DNA of 64,000 nt from the NCBI GenBank assembly GCA_965655465.1, contig CBFHGY010000002.1, positions 1 to 64,000 of the forward strand. Reading direction: 5' to 3'. The stretch's first letter is position 1, and every line of letters starts with the position of its first letter. This DNA comes from VMCP01 sp965655465 (GTDB lineage Bacteria; Bacteroidota; Bacteroidia; NS11-12g; UBA955). Below are positions 18,146-26,034 of this stretch, one piece after another. The notes under the pieces are model-generated. The model did not search any database. It was not told where the DNA came from and saw nothing but the letters and a program-made list of their open reading frames with translations. A program made the translations under genes and the position numbers.

Positions 18146-18505
18146 TTATTTTTTAAGTGCCCACAGGATCAGGCGAGTAAGGTAAATACTTAAGAAACAA
18201 AATCCCAAAATCACAAAAAATAAGGTTTCAATACCATCGAAATATATGGCAAGCTCGATGAGTTGGTCCGGAATAATATTCGCAAAAAGGTAATAAAAAA
18301 CGAAAGCCAAAACGGGAGCAATTAATAGCGATAAAAAAAACCATTTTACTTCGCGTGCAAATCCTTGCTTCAAGCGTTCACGTTTGTTATTTTCAAACTT
18401 TTTCATCAAGGAATCCTGCGAATCGGTAACCGCTCGGAAACTCTTCCGATATAATTCCCTTTCTGTACGAAGTTCCATTTGTTTGAAGAAGCGATCTGGA
18501 TTCAT
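18146..18505 (-). CDS. two-pass membrane protein leading the eCIS operon (119 aa)
   Basis: The first 50 residues are highly charged and helical (many Arg, Lys and Glu). Two strongly hydrophobic segments follow at residues about 54-75 and 92-115, with a short acidic linker between them, and the protein ends in KK. This predicts a small membrane protein with a cytoplasmic N-terminal helix. I know no family for it. It is 5 bp from the DUF4255 gene and is the first gene of the train, so it is probably made together with the particle. A role in tethering the particle to the membrane or in release is inference. Confidence 0.72.
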   Translation of the reverse strand: MNPDRFFKQMELRTERELYRKSFRAVTDSQDSLMKKFENNKRERLKQGFAREVKWFFLSLLIAPVLAFVFYYLFANIIPDQLIELAIYFDGIETLFFVILGFCFLSIYLTRLILWALKK

Positions 18506-18718
18506 AAACGAGATAGTTGATAAGATTTACAATGCTATGATTTTTTGTCGGTATTATACTATGTTATGAGTATAAAGTATGCAAATAGGATTAAAATCGG
18601 TGCTAATTTTAACGCAAAACCTAGTTTTTTTGGTGATTCTGAACAAAGCGATTTGTTTTAGACTAATTAAAATGATCTGGAAAATCGCTACTTTCGAGCA
18701 GTAATAAGCACCCTTTCA

Positions 18719-18737
18719 ACCCCATTTTTGCTGGGGT
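18719..18737 (+). repeat. small hairpin in the leader of the ATPase gene
   Basis: ACCCCA and TGGGGT form a 6-bp inverted repeat with a 7-base loop, ending 20 bases before the ATPase ATG at 18758. No T-run follows, so it is not a simple terminator. It could affect translation or bind a regulator. The rest of the 252-bp divergent region (18506-18757) shows no strong TAnnTTTG match for either direction. Confidence 0.4.
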
Positions 18738-18757
18738 GTTATTAAAATTCCTAAAGG

Positions 18758-20080
18758 ATGAACTATATCTCAGATATCGAATTGGATTTGGCTTGGTTAG
18801 AAAACTTGATTCAATATCAGTTGGGAAGGGCATCGCAAGAATTGGTAAATCGCATTGAAAATGGAGGTGAAATTTTACCTCCTCAAATTGAAAATGGAGG
18901 ATTTTACAGCGATAATTTGAAAGCTTGGAATCCCAGTGGAGTCGAGCGCGGTTTAATTGTGATCGGATTGGCATTGTATTTTAAGCCCAGTATTTTTGAT
19001 CCATTGCTAAAGGCGGCCAAAGACAGTAACTACACCGAAACACGTTTAGGGGGAATTATTGGAACGGCTCAAGCCCCTTTCGTGCCTACCGGCGAAACCG
19101 CAATTTTCCTTTTAACGAATGGCTCGGTTCAAGAACGCATGTTAGTTCTGCATTGTTTAAACCAAGAACATTGGCTTTTTGAAAAGGGTATTTTAATTTT
19201 TGATTATAAGGAGCCTGGATTGCCGCTATCCTTTCAACCTTTTTCTTTGAGTAGCGATTACATGGAAATTTTCTCAAAGGGTATGGCCACAAAACCGAAT
19301 TATTCGAGCCAGTTTCCTGCCTCATTGGTTAAAACTACTATGGAATGGTCTGATTTGGTTATTTCAAAAGAATTGAACAGGGAAATTCGCGATATAGAAT
19401 TGTGGTTGGAATTTGAGCAACGTTTATTCGGTGAAATGGGTTTGGGAAGGAAAATAAAAGAAGGATATAAGGCCGTTTTTTACGGTCCTTCCGGAACTGG
19501 TAAAACGCTCGTTGCGGGTTTGATCGGAAAGAAGTTTAACAGAGATGTTTATCGGATCGACCTGTCTCAATTAAGTTCAAAATATATTGGTGAAACCGAG
19601 AAAAATATCGATAATTTATTCAAACAAGCCAGGAATAAGAATTGGATATTATTTTTTGATGAAGGGGAATCCTTGTTTGGCAAACGTTCGCAATCAGGAC
19701 AGTCTAATGAACGATATGGGAATCAGCAGGTAGGTTTCTTGCTTCAGAGAATAGAGGATCATCCGGGGGTAGTTATTTTAGCCACGAATTTAAAGAGTTC
19801 AATAGACGAAGCTTTCTTAAGGCGTTTTCAAAAAATGATTTACTTTGAAGCGCCTGATAGTGAGTACCGTTTGGAATTATGGGCAAAGGCCTTGGACGGT
19901 ACTTTGCCTTTAGCTTCTAACATTGATCTGCGAGTGATAGCAAAAGAGCATAAGCTGGTGGGGGGGCAAATTGTTAATATTGTAAAGCAAGTTATTTTGC
20001 GAGAATTAGGGGCTGAAAAGGGAGAAATCCGTTTAAAAACCTTACTTGACGCGATTGAGGAGGAACTGAATAAAAAATAA
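18758..20080 (+). CDS. AAA+ ATPase of the eCIS (Afp15-like, 440 aa)
   Basis: A Walker A motif GPSGTGKT lies at residues 243-250, a Walker B ILFFDEGESLFG with D301 and E302, and an arginine pair in the sensor region (EAFLRRF, R355/R356), followed by a C-terminal helical lid. The first 220 residues contain no known catalytic motif and are typical of the N-terminal domain of eCIS ATPases. Every Afp/PVC/AlgoCIS-type locus has such a gene, and genetic data on Afp15 link it to particle assembly, but the exact job is not settled. Here it is transcribed away from the structural genes and leads the plus-strand group with the cargo candidate. Confidence 0.92.
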   Translation: MNYISDIELDLAWLENLIQYQLGRASQELVNRIENGGEILPPQIENGGFYSDNLKAWNPSGVERGLIVIGLALYFKPSIFDPLLKAAKDSNYTETRLGGIIGTAQAPFVPTGETAIFLLTNGSVQERMLVLHCLNQEHWLFEKGILIFDYKEPGLPLSFQPFSLSSDYMEIFSKGMATKPNYSSQFPASLVKTTMEWSDLVISKELNREIRDIELWLEFEQRLFGEMGLGRKIKEGYKAVFYGPSGTGKTLVAGLIGKKFNRDVYRIDLSQLSSKYIGETEKNIDNLFKQARNKNWILFFDEGESLFGKRSQSGQSNERYGNQQVGFLLQRIEDHPGVVILATNLKSSIDEAFLRRFQKMIYFEAPDSEYRLELWAKALDGTLPLASNIDLRVIAKEHKLVGGQIVNIVKQVILRELGAEKGEIRLKTLLDAIEEELNKK

Positions 20081-20205
20081 GCATCCCCGATGGGACTTGA
20101 AGTTTTCCACAAAGATTTGATCGGATATCGAGGAATCGGTGTTCAGTCCTTTCTTTTGTGATTCAGTAAAATTGCACGCAATACCCTGAATAAAAACAAA
20201 CTACT

Positions 20206-22065
20206 ATGGCTTTAACTGCAGAATTAAAAAAACAGGATACAAGCACACCACCTGCGAATACGGCCACCAACTCTGGTCCTGCATCTGGTGCGCAAACCAC
20301 TTTGCCTGCCAATCAAGGTGCGAGTGTGGCTGGAAATTCCTCAGGTACCCCGGCACAAACGACTACGGTCCCAGCAAAACCAGCAGGACCTTCAGTTGCC
20401 GGTAGTGCGATGGCAATGGTTGGGGGCGCTCGTATGGCAGCAAGTGCCAAGAAAACAGTTGCCGATAGAACGGCTAAAAGCCAAACAATGACGGGTGCCG
20501 CCGTGGATATCAGTGCAGGTCGTGACGACAGTGATGACGAATCGGTGGGCGATCAGGCAAAAGGAGTTGTAGATGACGCTTTTGGGGTTATAGGAGATGC
20601 AAAGGATGAGTTTGAAGACGGTTATAAAGCCGTTAACGAAGCTCAAGGTAAAGAGGAAGACGATTTGTCTGAAACCGTACAAAAAGACATGAAAGGTCTT
20701 GCAGTGGCTGCAAGTGTTATGGGTACCGTTTCAGGTATAAAGGCAATGTCTGATTCTTTAACCACCTTAATGGATCCCAATAAAGAGTTTTTAGATAAAA
20801 TAGAGGCGGGTTTTGAAATGGGAGAAGGCATTGCTGGAACGGTAGGTGCAGCATCTGATTTTACCAATGAAGTGGCTGCTGAAGGTTCTAAAGTTGCTTC
20901 AGATTCGGAAGCAGTGAGTGCATGGTCGGGCAGTGTAGGGGATGCTATCGGAGCAATCAAAACAGGGTTCTTAACGGTAAAACAATTGGTAACCACCATA
21001 AAAGAACGGAATGATAGTAGTAAGAGAGAAAAAGCTCTTGAAGGCTTGGGAATTGCGCAAGGCTTTGTAGAAACGGGGAAATCGGTTTTAACTGTAATAA
21101 ATGGAGTAAAAGAAGCCTTAGACGGTGGTACTTTCGGTGGAGTTGCTGCCGCGATTCCTGGATTAGACATTGCACTTTCGGGTATTGCTATAATCAAGGA
21201 GGGATTTTATCTGGTAGTATCTTATCGCGATTATAAGCAGATGATTGCAGAGAACGAATCGAAAGAAAAGGATCCTGGGTCAGTGGTAAAAGAAAAGTCT
21301 GAGGAACTTAGAAAATACGATGCTACCATTTCAAATTATAAAGTAGCGATTACAGAAGATGAGGAAAAATCTGCCATTCTGGAAGAAAAAATAAAAACGG
21401 CATCCGATGAAACAGGATTTTTTAAATCCACTTCAGATAAACAAAATCTGATCAATGAGAAGATTAAATTAGATGCTAATATTCTTAGAATGAAGAATCA
21501 GACTGCAGCGGTTGCCGTTCAAAAAAATGATCTCGAAGCGGCAAATCCGGATGTCCTAGAATACGCAATGGTGGGCGAAATCGCGGAAGCCAACAAAAAG
21601 AGAATCGTAAGAAATTCCATTTTATTGGTTGCGGAATTTGCAAATCTAGCCGGGTCTATTGCCAATTTAACGGGTGTAGGAGCTATAGCAGGCGCTAGTT
21701 TGAAAACAGCTTCAGCCTCGGTGAAGGTGGCATTGCCTGCTGCTCGCGCTGCGAAACAAGCAGGTCGAGATCGACATGCCGGTAAAGAGGCTCGGGGAGA
21801 ATCTGATGTGATGACCAGCGGTTTTGATGCCAGTAAATCCACCGCAGCAAAAAGAGATTATCGCATGAAACAGGTGAATACCCTCCTACAACAAATTCAA
21901 AATTTGAAAACATTGAAAGGAGCGGCATTTGATTCAAGAGCCAAACAATTAGAAATGTATATCTCAGCTATGGGAGTGAGTCCAGGTAAGTTATTTGCTC
22001 AGAATGGCAACCAAAAGGAACAAATAACCATGCTTTACAAAGCCTTAATACAAAGAGAAATTTAA
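20206..22065 (+). CDS. candidate eCIS cargo/effector (619 aa)
   Basis: I do not recognise a catalytic domain. Residues 1-75 are a Thr/Pro/Ala/Gly-rich disordered leader and 95-150 are strongly acidic. Residues 155-350 are Gly/Ala-rich amphipathic helices with repeated short phrases such as AGTVGAASDF and GLGIAQGFVETGKSVL. Residues 358-455 are a charged coiled coil, 470-520 are hydrophobic helices of the Ala/Gly type, and the last 100 residues are basic. There is no signal peptide. It lies 125 bp after the ATPase gene, and a YbjN-like small protein follows after 10 bp. Long helical Ala/Gly-rich proteins with disordered N-termini are common in eCIS loci and several are loaded as cargo. A structural particle protein is the alternative. 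Confidence 0.6.
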   Translation: MALTAELKKQDTSTPPANTATNSGPASGAQTTLPANQGASVAGNSSGTPAQTTTVPAKPAGPSVAGSAMAMVGGARMAASAKKTVADRTAKSQTMTGAAVDISAGRDDSDDESVGDQAKGVVDDAFGVIGDAKDEFEDGYKAVNEAQGKEEDDLSETVQKDMKGLAVAASVMGTVSGIKAMSDSLTTLMDPNKEFLDKIEAGFEMGEGIAGTVGAASDFTNEVAAEGSKVASDSEAVSAWSGSVGDAIGAIKTGFLTVKQLVTTIKERNDSSKREKALEGLGIAQGFVETGKSVLTVINGVKEALDGGTFGGVAAAIPGLDIALSGIAIIKEGFYLVVSYRDYKQMIAENESKEKDPGSVVKEKSEELRKYDATISNYKVAITEDEEKSAILEEKIKTASDETGFFKSTSDKQNLINEKIKLDANILRMKNQTAAVAVQKNDLEAANPDVLEYAMVGEIAEANKKRIVRNSILLVAEFANLAGSIANLTGVGAIAGASLKTASASVKVALPAARAAKQAGRDRHAGKEARGESDVMTSGFDASKSTAAKRDYRMKQVNTLLQQIQNLKTLKGAAFDSRAKQLEMYISAMGVSPGKLFAQNGNQKEQITMLYKALIQREI

Positions 22066-22075
22066 ATTTTCAAAT

Positions 22076-22543
22076 ATGATTAACGAAGACAATACCTTAC
22101 AAATTATACAAAACCAAATATTACCATTGGGCTATAAAGCACAATTTATCGAAGAGTTTAATGAGCTTCCCTTTAAAGTATTATTGGTTTATCCCTATGA
22201 GGAAGACGAAAAACCAGAACTCAAAGATTGGGCCTTGAATTTTACGGTTTTTCCAATGGGAGACGACCTAGACGGATCTGTTTTTTTGCAGATGTACTGG
22301 GAATATAATTTGAAAGTTTCATCTGATAATAGGTCTAAGGTTGCTGAAAAATTGATAGATATCAATTTTCAATTGCCCTTAGGAAGCCTTGGAATTTCAC
22401 CGGAAACTGGAAGTATTTATTTCCGCATGGTGATGCCTATTGCGCTGCAAACGGAAATTACTTCCGCTTATATGTCGGATGTTTTGGATATGGGAATTTA
22501 TCCGATGGAGACCTTTTTCCCTGAGTTGTCGGCACTTTTGTAA
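22076..22543 (+). CDS. YbjN/type III chaperone-like small protein (155 aa)
   Basis: The layout is that of YbjN and CesT-like chaperones: an N-terminal helix, the strand-rich middle FKVLLVYPYEED ... WALNFTVFPM, then LPLGSLGISPETGSIYFRMVMPI and an acidic C-terminal helix ending in YPMETFFPEL. The block G-S-L-G-x-x-x-x-x-T-G-S-I-Y-F-R is the characteristic central hairpin. The protein is acidic and small, like secretion chaperones. It starts 10 bp after the cargo candidate and is likely co-transcribed with it. A chaperone role for the 619-residue protein is inferred from fold and position. Confidence 0.6.
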   Translation: MINEDNTLQIIQNQILPLGYKAQFIEEFNELPFKVLLVYPYEEDEKPELKDWALNFTVFPMGDDLDGSVFLQMYWEYNLKVSSDNRSKVAEKLIDINFQLPLGSLGISPETGSIYFRMVMPIALQTEITSAYMSDVLDMGIYPMETFFPELSALL

Positions 22544-22692
22544 TAAGGAGTGTTTGCATCTAAATAGGATTGTAGGGAGGTTGTGAGGCGTGCATTTGTC
22601 GTATAATTAACTACGATACTTAAGGTCAATACCTATTGGCAAAGTCATCGCAACTTTGCAATCTGTCAATGTCATTTCCAATTTGCAAGCTT

Positions 22693-23787
22693 TTATGCCT
22701 CAAGTTGTGATCGCAATTCAGTTTGAATCTTACCCCCATCTCGGTCTATATTCCCAATGCATGCCGATAAACGCTCTGCACTTACGTCTTGTAAAATTTC
22801 TTGAACAGCAGAGCGTTTGAGTAGTATGTTTACCAGACTTACGTATTTAATCTTAAGGATGCTTTTTCCGACAAAATATGTGAGGGCATTTACCTTATAA
22901 GCTACCAGTTGCGGACATCCAATCAATGCCGTTTCTAATGTGGCCGTGCCACTGGCCACCAAGGCGTAACCACCTGTTTGAGCTGCTGTGTTTAAAATAT
23001 CGAAGGTTTTATTGAAAATGATTTCAGCCTCGAGTTGCGATTCTTGCAAAACTTTTTCGTAAAATTCTCGGGATAAACTGGGGGCTCCCGCCACACAAAT
23101 ATGAACGTGTTCTTTTTCATGTTGGCGCACCGCTTTGATGAAATTAGGCATTAAATTGCGCACTTCGGCAGGTCTAGAACCCGGTAAAAGTGCGATTGTT
23201 TTGGTATTGGATATAAGCGCAGGCTCCGAACTTAAATAGGTGTGAACGGCTTTGGCGGTTGGATTTCCCACGTAAACAGAAGGCATGCCATATTTAGCAA
23301 AAAACGCCACCTCAAAAGGAAAAATCACCAACAGGGAATCAATAACCTTTTTCATGGTTTTAATGCGGCGGGTATTCCAAGCCCATGCCTTGGGGGCGAT
23401 ATACCAAACTACCTCAATGTCCTGGCTTTTGGCGAATTTTGCAAGTGGGAGGTTAAATCCGGGATTGTCGATACAAATTAGCAGATCGGGATTTTCTTGT
23501 AGGATATTGACTTTGGCCTGCTCCATAAATCCTTTAATGGTTCGGATGTTTTTAAGCACTTCTACCAAGCCCATAATATTTCGATTCTTATAGTGAGAAA
23601 GCAAACGGGCTCCGGCCTCCTCCATTTTATTGCCACCCCAACAAACCAGTTCCCAATTGGGATATCGCTGCCTTATTTCTTGAATGAGCGCTGCCCCATG
23701 TTCGTCGCCGCTGGCTTCACCCGCAAGCAGAAACACCTTTTGAGGAGTGGTGGGATTTCTGTTTAATAGTGGGCTATCTGGACGCAT
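22693..23787 (-). CDS. lpxB: lipid-A-disaccharide synthase LpxB
   Basis: The enzyme joins UDP-diacylglucosamine and lipid X to form the lipid A disaccharide, a step of LPS synthesis on the cytoplasmic membrane. Family marks are VFLLAGEASGDEHGAALI at the N-terminus, the NPGFNLPLAKFA segment, YIAPKAWAW, the GNPTAKAV block, LLPGSRPAEV and the late VASGTATLETALIGCPQLV. The length of 364 residues is normal. It is transcribed towards the end of the eCIS plus-strand group, leaving a 149-bp intergenic stretch with only a weak inverted repeat and no T-run. Its presence indicates an LPS-bearing outer membrane. Confidence 0.95.
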   Translation of the reverse strand: MRPDSPLLNRNPTTPQKVFLLAGEASGDEHGAALIQEIRQRYPNWELVCWGGNKMEEAGARLLSHYKNRNIMGLVEVLKNIRTIKGFMEQAKVNILQENPDLLICIDNPGFNLPLAKFAKSQDIEVVWYIAPKAWAWNTRRIKTMKKVIDSLLVIFPFEVAFFAKYGMPSVYVGNPTAKAVHTYLSSEPALISNTKTIALLPGSRPAEVRNLMPNFIKAVRQHEKEHVHICVAGAPSLSREFYEKVLQESQLEAEIIFNKTFDILNTAAQTGGYALVASGTATLETALIGCPQLVAYKVNALTYFVGKSILKIKYVSLVNILLKRSAVQEILQDVSAERLSACIGNIDRDGGKIQTELRSQLEA

Positions 23788-23858
23788 TATTTAAGGTATG
23801 CTTTTAAAAGGAATATGTAAGAGTGAAATACCAACCTTGAAGAAATAATTAAAAGGGC

Positions 23859-24155
23859 TTAAAACCCTTGGGTAATGCGCACAATGGCTACCGTAGCAGC
23901 AATCATGGTTCCAACCATCCATCCACGGGCCCAAAAAATGAGTGAGTCGCGTTTGAGTAAGAGAAAGAAAATACCAATATTAGCAGCTACTCCCACTTGG
24001 AAAGAGGTATTGTAAGCCGCGGATAAATTAAAGACTGCCCATAGGAAGTTTTCAGGTTTAATTCCTTGGAAATGGGCTACAATGATACCCAGTAATAAGG
24101 CATTGATACAAGCCAATATCAAGCCAAAAACAATATGTAGGGGTTTAGTTTTCAT
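23859..24155 (-). CDS. small membrane protein (98 aa)
   Basis: I do not recognise a family. It has three hydrophobic segments, at about residues 7-28, 38-67 and 73-93, with few charges, so it is an integral membrane protein. Its start overlaps the end of surE by 11 bp, so the two are probably co-transcribed and coupled. It precedes lpxB on the same strand by 71 bp. Its function is unknown. Confidence 0.75.
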   Translation of the reverse strand: MKTKPLHIVFGLILACINALLLGIIVAHFQGIKPENFLWAVFNLSAAYNTSFQVGVAANIGIFFLLLKRDSLIFWARGWMVGTMIAATVAIVRITQGF

Positions 24156-24924
24156 GCAAGTTCCATTGATTAATTAGTGCGATGCGATTATGATCGGTAA
24201 GGTCAAATTGGGTAGGTACTACCGAAATATAACCATTATCGAGCGCCCAAATATCGGTATCTTGGCCTTTGTCCATGTTAACGAACTGACCGGTCATCCA
24301 ATAATAAGAACGGTTGAAGGGATCTTTACGCTCTTCAAAATCTTCCTTCCATTTTGCTTGTGCTTGGCGACATACTTTGAATCCTTTGATTTTTTTATCT
24401 TCCGGAACTGGAATATTTACATTCAATAAAGTTCCGTAGGGAAGTCCGCGCTTTAGGGTTTCCTTCGCAATTTGTCGGATAAAGGGTTTAATGTTCTCAA
24501 AATCAGCATCCCATGCATAATCACAAAGTGAAAATCCGATTGCGGTCATGCCATCAATAGCCGCTTCCATGGCGGCCGACATGGTGCCGGAGTATATGAC
24601 GTTGATTGACGAATTGGCACCGTGATTGATACCTGAAACCATGAGGTCTGGTCTGCGGGGTAAAATTTGGTCGATTGCCAATTTAACACAATCTACGGGG
24701 GTTCCAGTACATTGGTATGCGGTAACGCCTTCATGAATATCCACTTTAGTGATGCGAATGGGTTGATTGATCGTTATCGCATGTCCCATCGCGCTTTGGG
24801 GTTTATCGGGAGCCACAACAATAACATCTCCAAGTTCTTTCATTACCTCAATGAGTGCGGTAATTCCGGGTGCGGTAATGCCGTCGTCGTTACTAATAAG
24901 AATCAGGGGTTTAGAATCTGACAT
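24145..24924 (-). CDS. surE: 5'/3'-nucleotidase SurE
   Basis: SurE removes phosphate from nucleoside monophosphates, using a divalent metal. The N-terminus ISNDDGITAPGITAL holds the metal-binding Asp-Asp. Other family marks are APDKPQSAMGHAIT (the Ser/Asn motif region), the GTPVDCVKLA segment and SGINHGANSSINVIYSGTM. The length of 259 residues is normal. A TAAATTTG element at 24929-24936 on the minus strand lies 4 bases before the ATG, so the transcript may be nearly leaderless. The small membrane protein gene overlaps its 3' end. Confidence 0.95.
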   Translation of the reverse strand: MSDSKPLILISNDDGITAPGITALIEVMKELGDVIVVAPDKPQSAMGHAITINQPIRITKVDIHEGVTAYQCTGTPVDCVKLAIDQILPRRPDLMVSGINHGANSSINVIYSGTMSAAMEAAIDGMTAIGFSLCDYAWDADFENIKPFIRQIAKETLKRGLPYGTLLNVNIPVPEDKKIKGFKVCRQAQAKWKEDFEERKDPFNRSYYWMTGQFVNMDKGQDTDIWALDNGYISVVPTQFDLTDHNRIALINQWNLHEN

Positions 24925-24928
24925 GATA

Positions 24929-24936
24929 CAAATTTA
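24929..24936 (-). promoter_or_regulatory. -7 promoter element of surE
   Basis: The minus strand reads TAAATTTG, an exact TAnnTTTG match, ending 4 bases before the surE ATG. If used, the mRNA would start at or next to the start codon. I see no clear -33 element. Confidence 0.4.
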
Positions 24937-24939
24937 GGG

Positions 24940-25356
24940 TTAAGGGTTGGGATTTGGTAGGGAATCTAATGGGTTTTCAAAGTAACGTTGAATCTGTTGG
25001 TCTTCGGAATATAGATGAAAGTGATGAGTTTGTGCTTCGGCCACGAGATATCTGTCGAACGGGTCGCGGTGCAAAAAGGGAAGCTCTTTAAGGGCATCGA
25101 GGGTTTTAGGGTGTATGGGTAATAGGGTGAATTGCATCATTTGTATCCATTGTTCTAATTGGGTAATGGTAAAATTTATTTTTAGTTTGTTGAGGGAAAT
25201 TTTTATGGATATTTCCCAAAGGCTCATGGATGAAACAAAAATATCATTATCGATATTTTGGAGGATTTCTCTTTTTTCGGGACTTAATTTTTGGTCGCCG
25301 TTGAGATACCATAGTAAGATATGCGTGTCTATTAGTATGCCAAATTTGGGTGTCAT
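24940..25356 (-). CDS. VapC-like PIN-domain toxin (138 aa)
   Basis: This PIN-domain ribonuclease has an early acidic residue in IDTHILLWYLNGD, a Glu in the SLWEISIKISLNKL helix and the DPFDRYLVAEA motif near the end, which together form the metal site. Proteins of this size usually act as VapC toxins that cut tRNA or rRNA. The preceding gene (30 bp upstream) encodes a ribbon-helix-helix-like protein that would be the antitoxin, giving the usual antitoxin-toxin order. The RNA target cannot be told from sequence. Confidence 0.85.
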   Translation of the reverse strand: MTPKFGILIDTHILLWYLNGDQKLSPEKREILQNIDNDIFVSSMSLWEISIKISLNKLKINFTITQLEQWIQMMQFTLLPIHPKTLDALKELPFLHRDPFDRYLVAEAQTHHFHLYSEDQQIQRYFENPLDSLPNPNP

Positions 25357-25386
25357 TGTTATTTATTGGTGTTATTGAAAAATCCT

Positions 25387-25782
25387 TCACATGTAATCGT
25401 GAAAGTCAGAAAGGGGTTCGTCGAAATCGTTACTCATGGAAATAGCTCCTTGTAATATTCCTGGGGGAAGTCGTTTTCTGGGGTCTGTTTCTGTTCTTGA
25501 AAGTAGAAAGTCAATATACACGTCTAATTGCTGTTGTTGATAGACTGGTAATTGGCGAATTTTGGCAATGATGGGTTCTACAAAAATATTATCTGATTTG
25601 GTGTAGTTGGCGATGGGCTCGCAAGCTAATTGTTTTGTTGCACCCTTTGATTCTGAGTTGTCGATTAAATCACGCAGGAGCATTTCTAAAAGGTTACTAA
25701 AAGAAGTCCGATTCAATCGCGACCAGGCATGTGCTTTCTCATGTAAAAGAGAGTCTATAGAAATATTAATGCGCTTCTTCAT
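25387..25782 (-). CDS. VapB-like ribbon-helix-helix antitoxin (131 aa)
   Basis: Starting at the ATG at 25782, the N-terminus KKRINISIDSLLHEKAHAW followed by a helix ending in FSNLLEMLLRDLID is a ribbon-helix-helix DNA-binding fold. The C-terminal part (residues 60-131) is acidic and would wrap the toxin. An in-frame start at 25842 would add a 20-residue hydrophobic stretch that does not suit an antitoxin. Two TACACAA copies 18 bp apart (25793-25799 and 25811-25817) lie just upstream and could be operator half-sites for autoregulation. At 131 residues it is longer than most VapB proteins. Confidence 0.72.
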   Translation of the reverse strand: MKKRINISIDSLLHEKAHAWSRLNRTSFSNLLEMLLRDLIDNSESKGATKQLACEPIANYTKSDNIFVEPIIAKIRQLPVYQQQQLDVYIDFLLSRTETDPRKRLPPGILQGAISMSNDFDEPLSDFHDYM

Positions 25783-25982
25783 ACTGTAAATATACACAAT
25801 GAAAAAATAATACACAAAATATAATAGACATTCAATTTTCACAAGCTCTTACAGCCAAATTTGCGGTTTGTGAAATATATTCAGAATAGTTTCGGTGTGT
25901 AAAATTTCCTCCGAGGAGGGGATGAGGTTTCAGGGGGTTAAAGGCGCTTAGAATTGCTGAAGCGTGTTGAATTTCCCCCAAG

Positions 25983-26013
25983 AAAAAAGGGCGCCCTTTG
26001 GAGACGCCCTTTT
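25983..26013 (-). terminator. rho-independent terminator of the Oar-like receptor gene
   Basis: On the minus strand AAAAGGGCG pairs with CGCCCTTTT around an 11-base loop and is followed by T residues. It lies 21 bp after the stop of the receptor gene. Confidence 0.85.
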
Positions 26014-26034
26014 GGTATGAAAATAAAATAATGA

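Noticed and set aside
20643..21197. 184-residue open frame antisense to the cargo candidate
   Set aside because: It mirrors the Ala/Gly/Ser-rich codons of the plus-strand gene and has no domain or ribosome site of its own.
1..22543. Prophage interpretation of the contractile tail genes
   Set aside because: No capsid, portal, terminase, integrase or lysis genes are present, while an AAA+ ATPase, DUF4255, DUF5908 and a CIS tape measure are. That set marks an eCIS.
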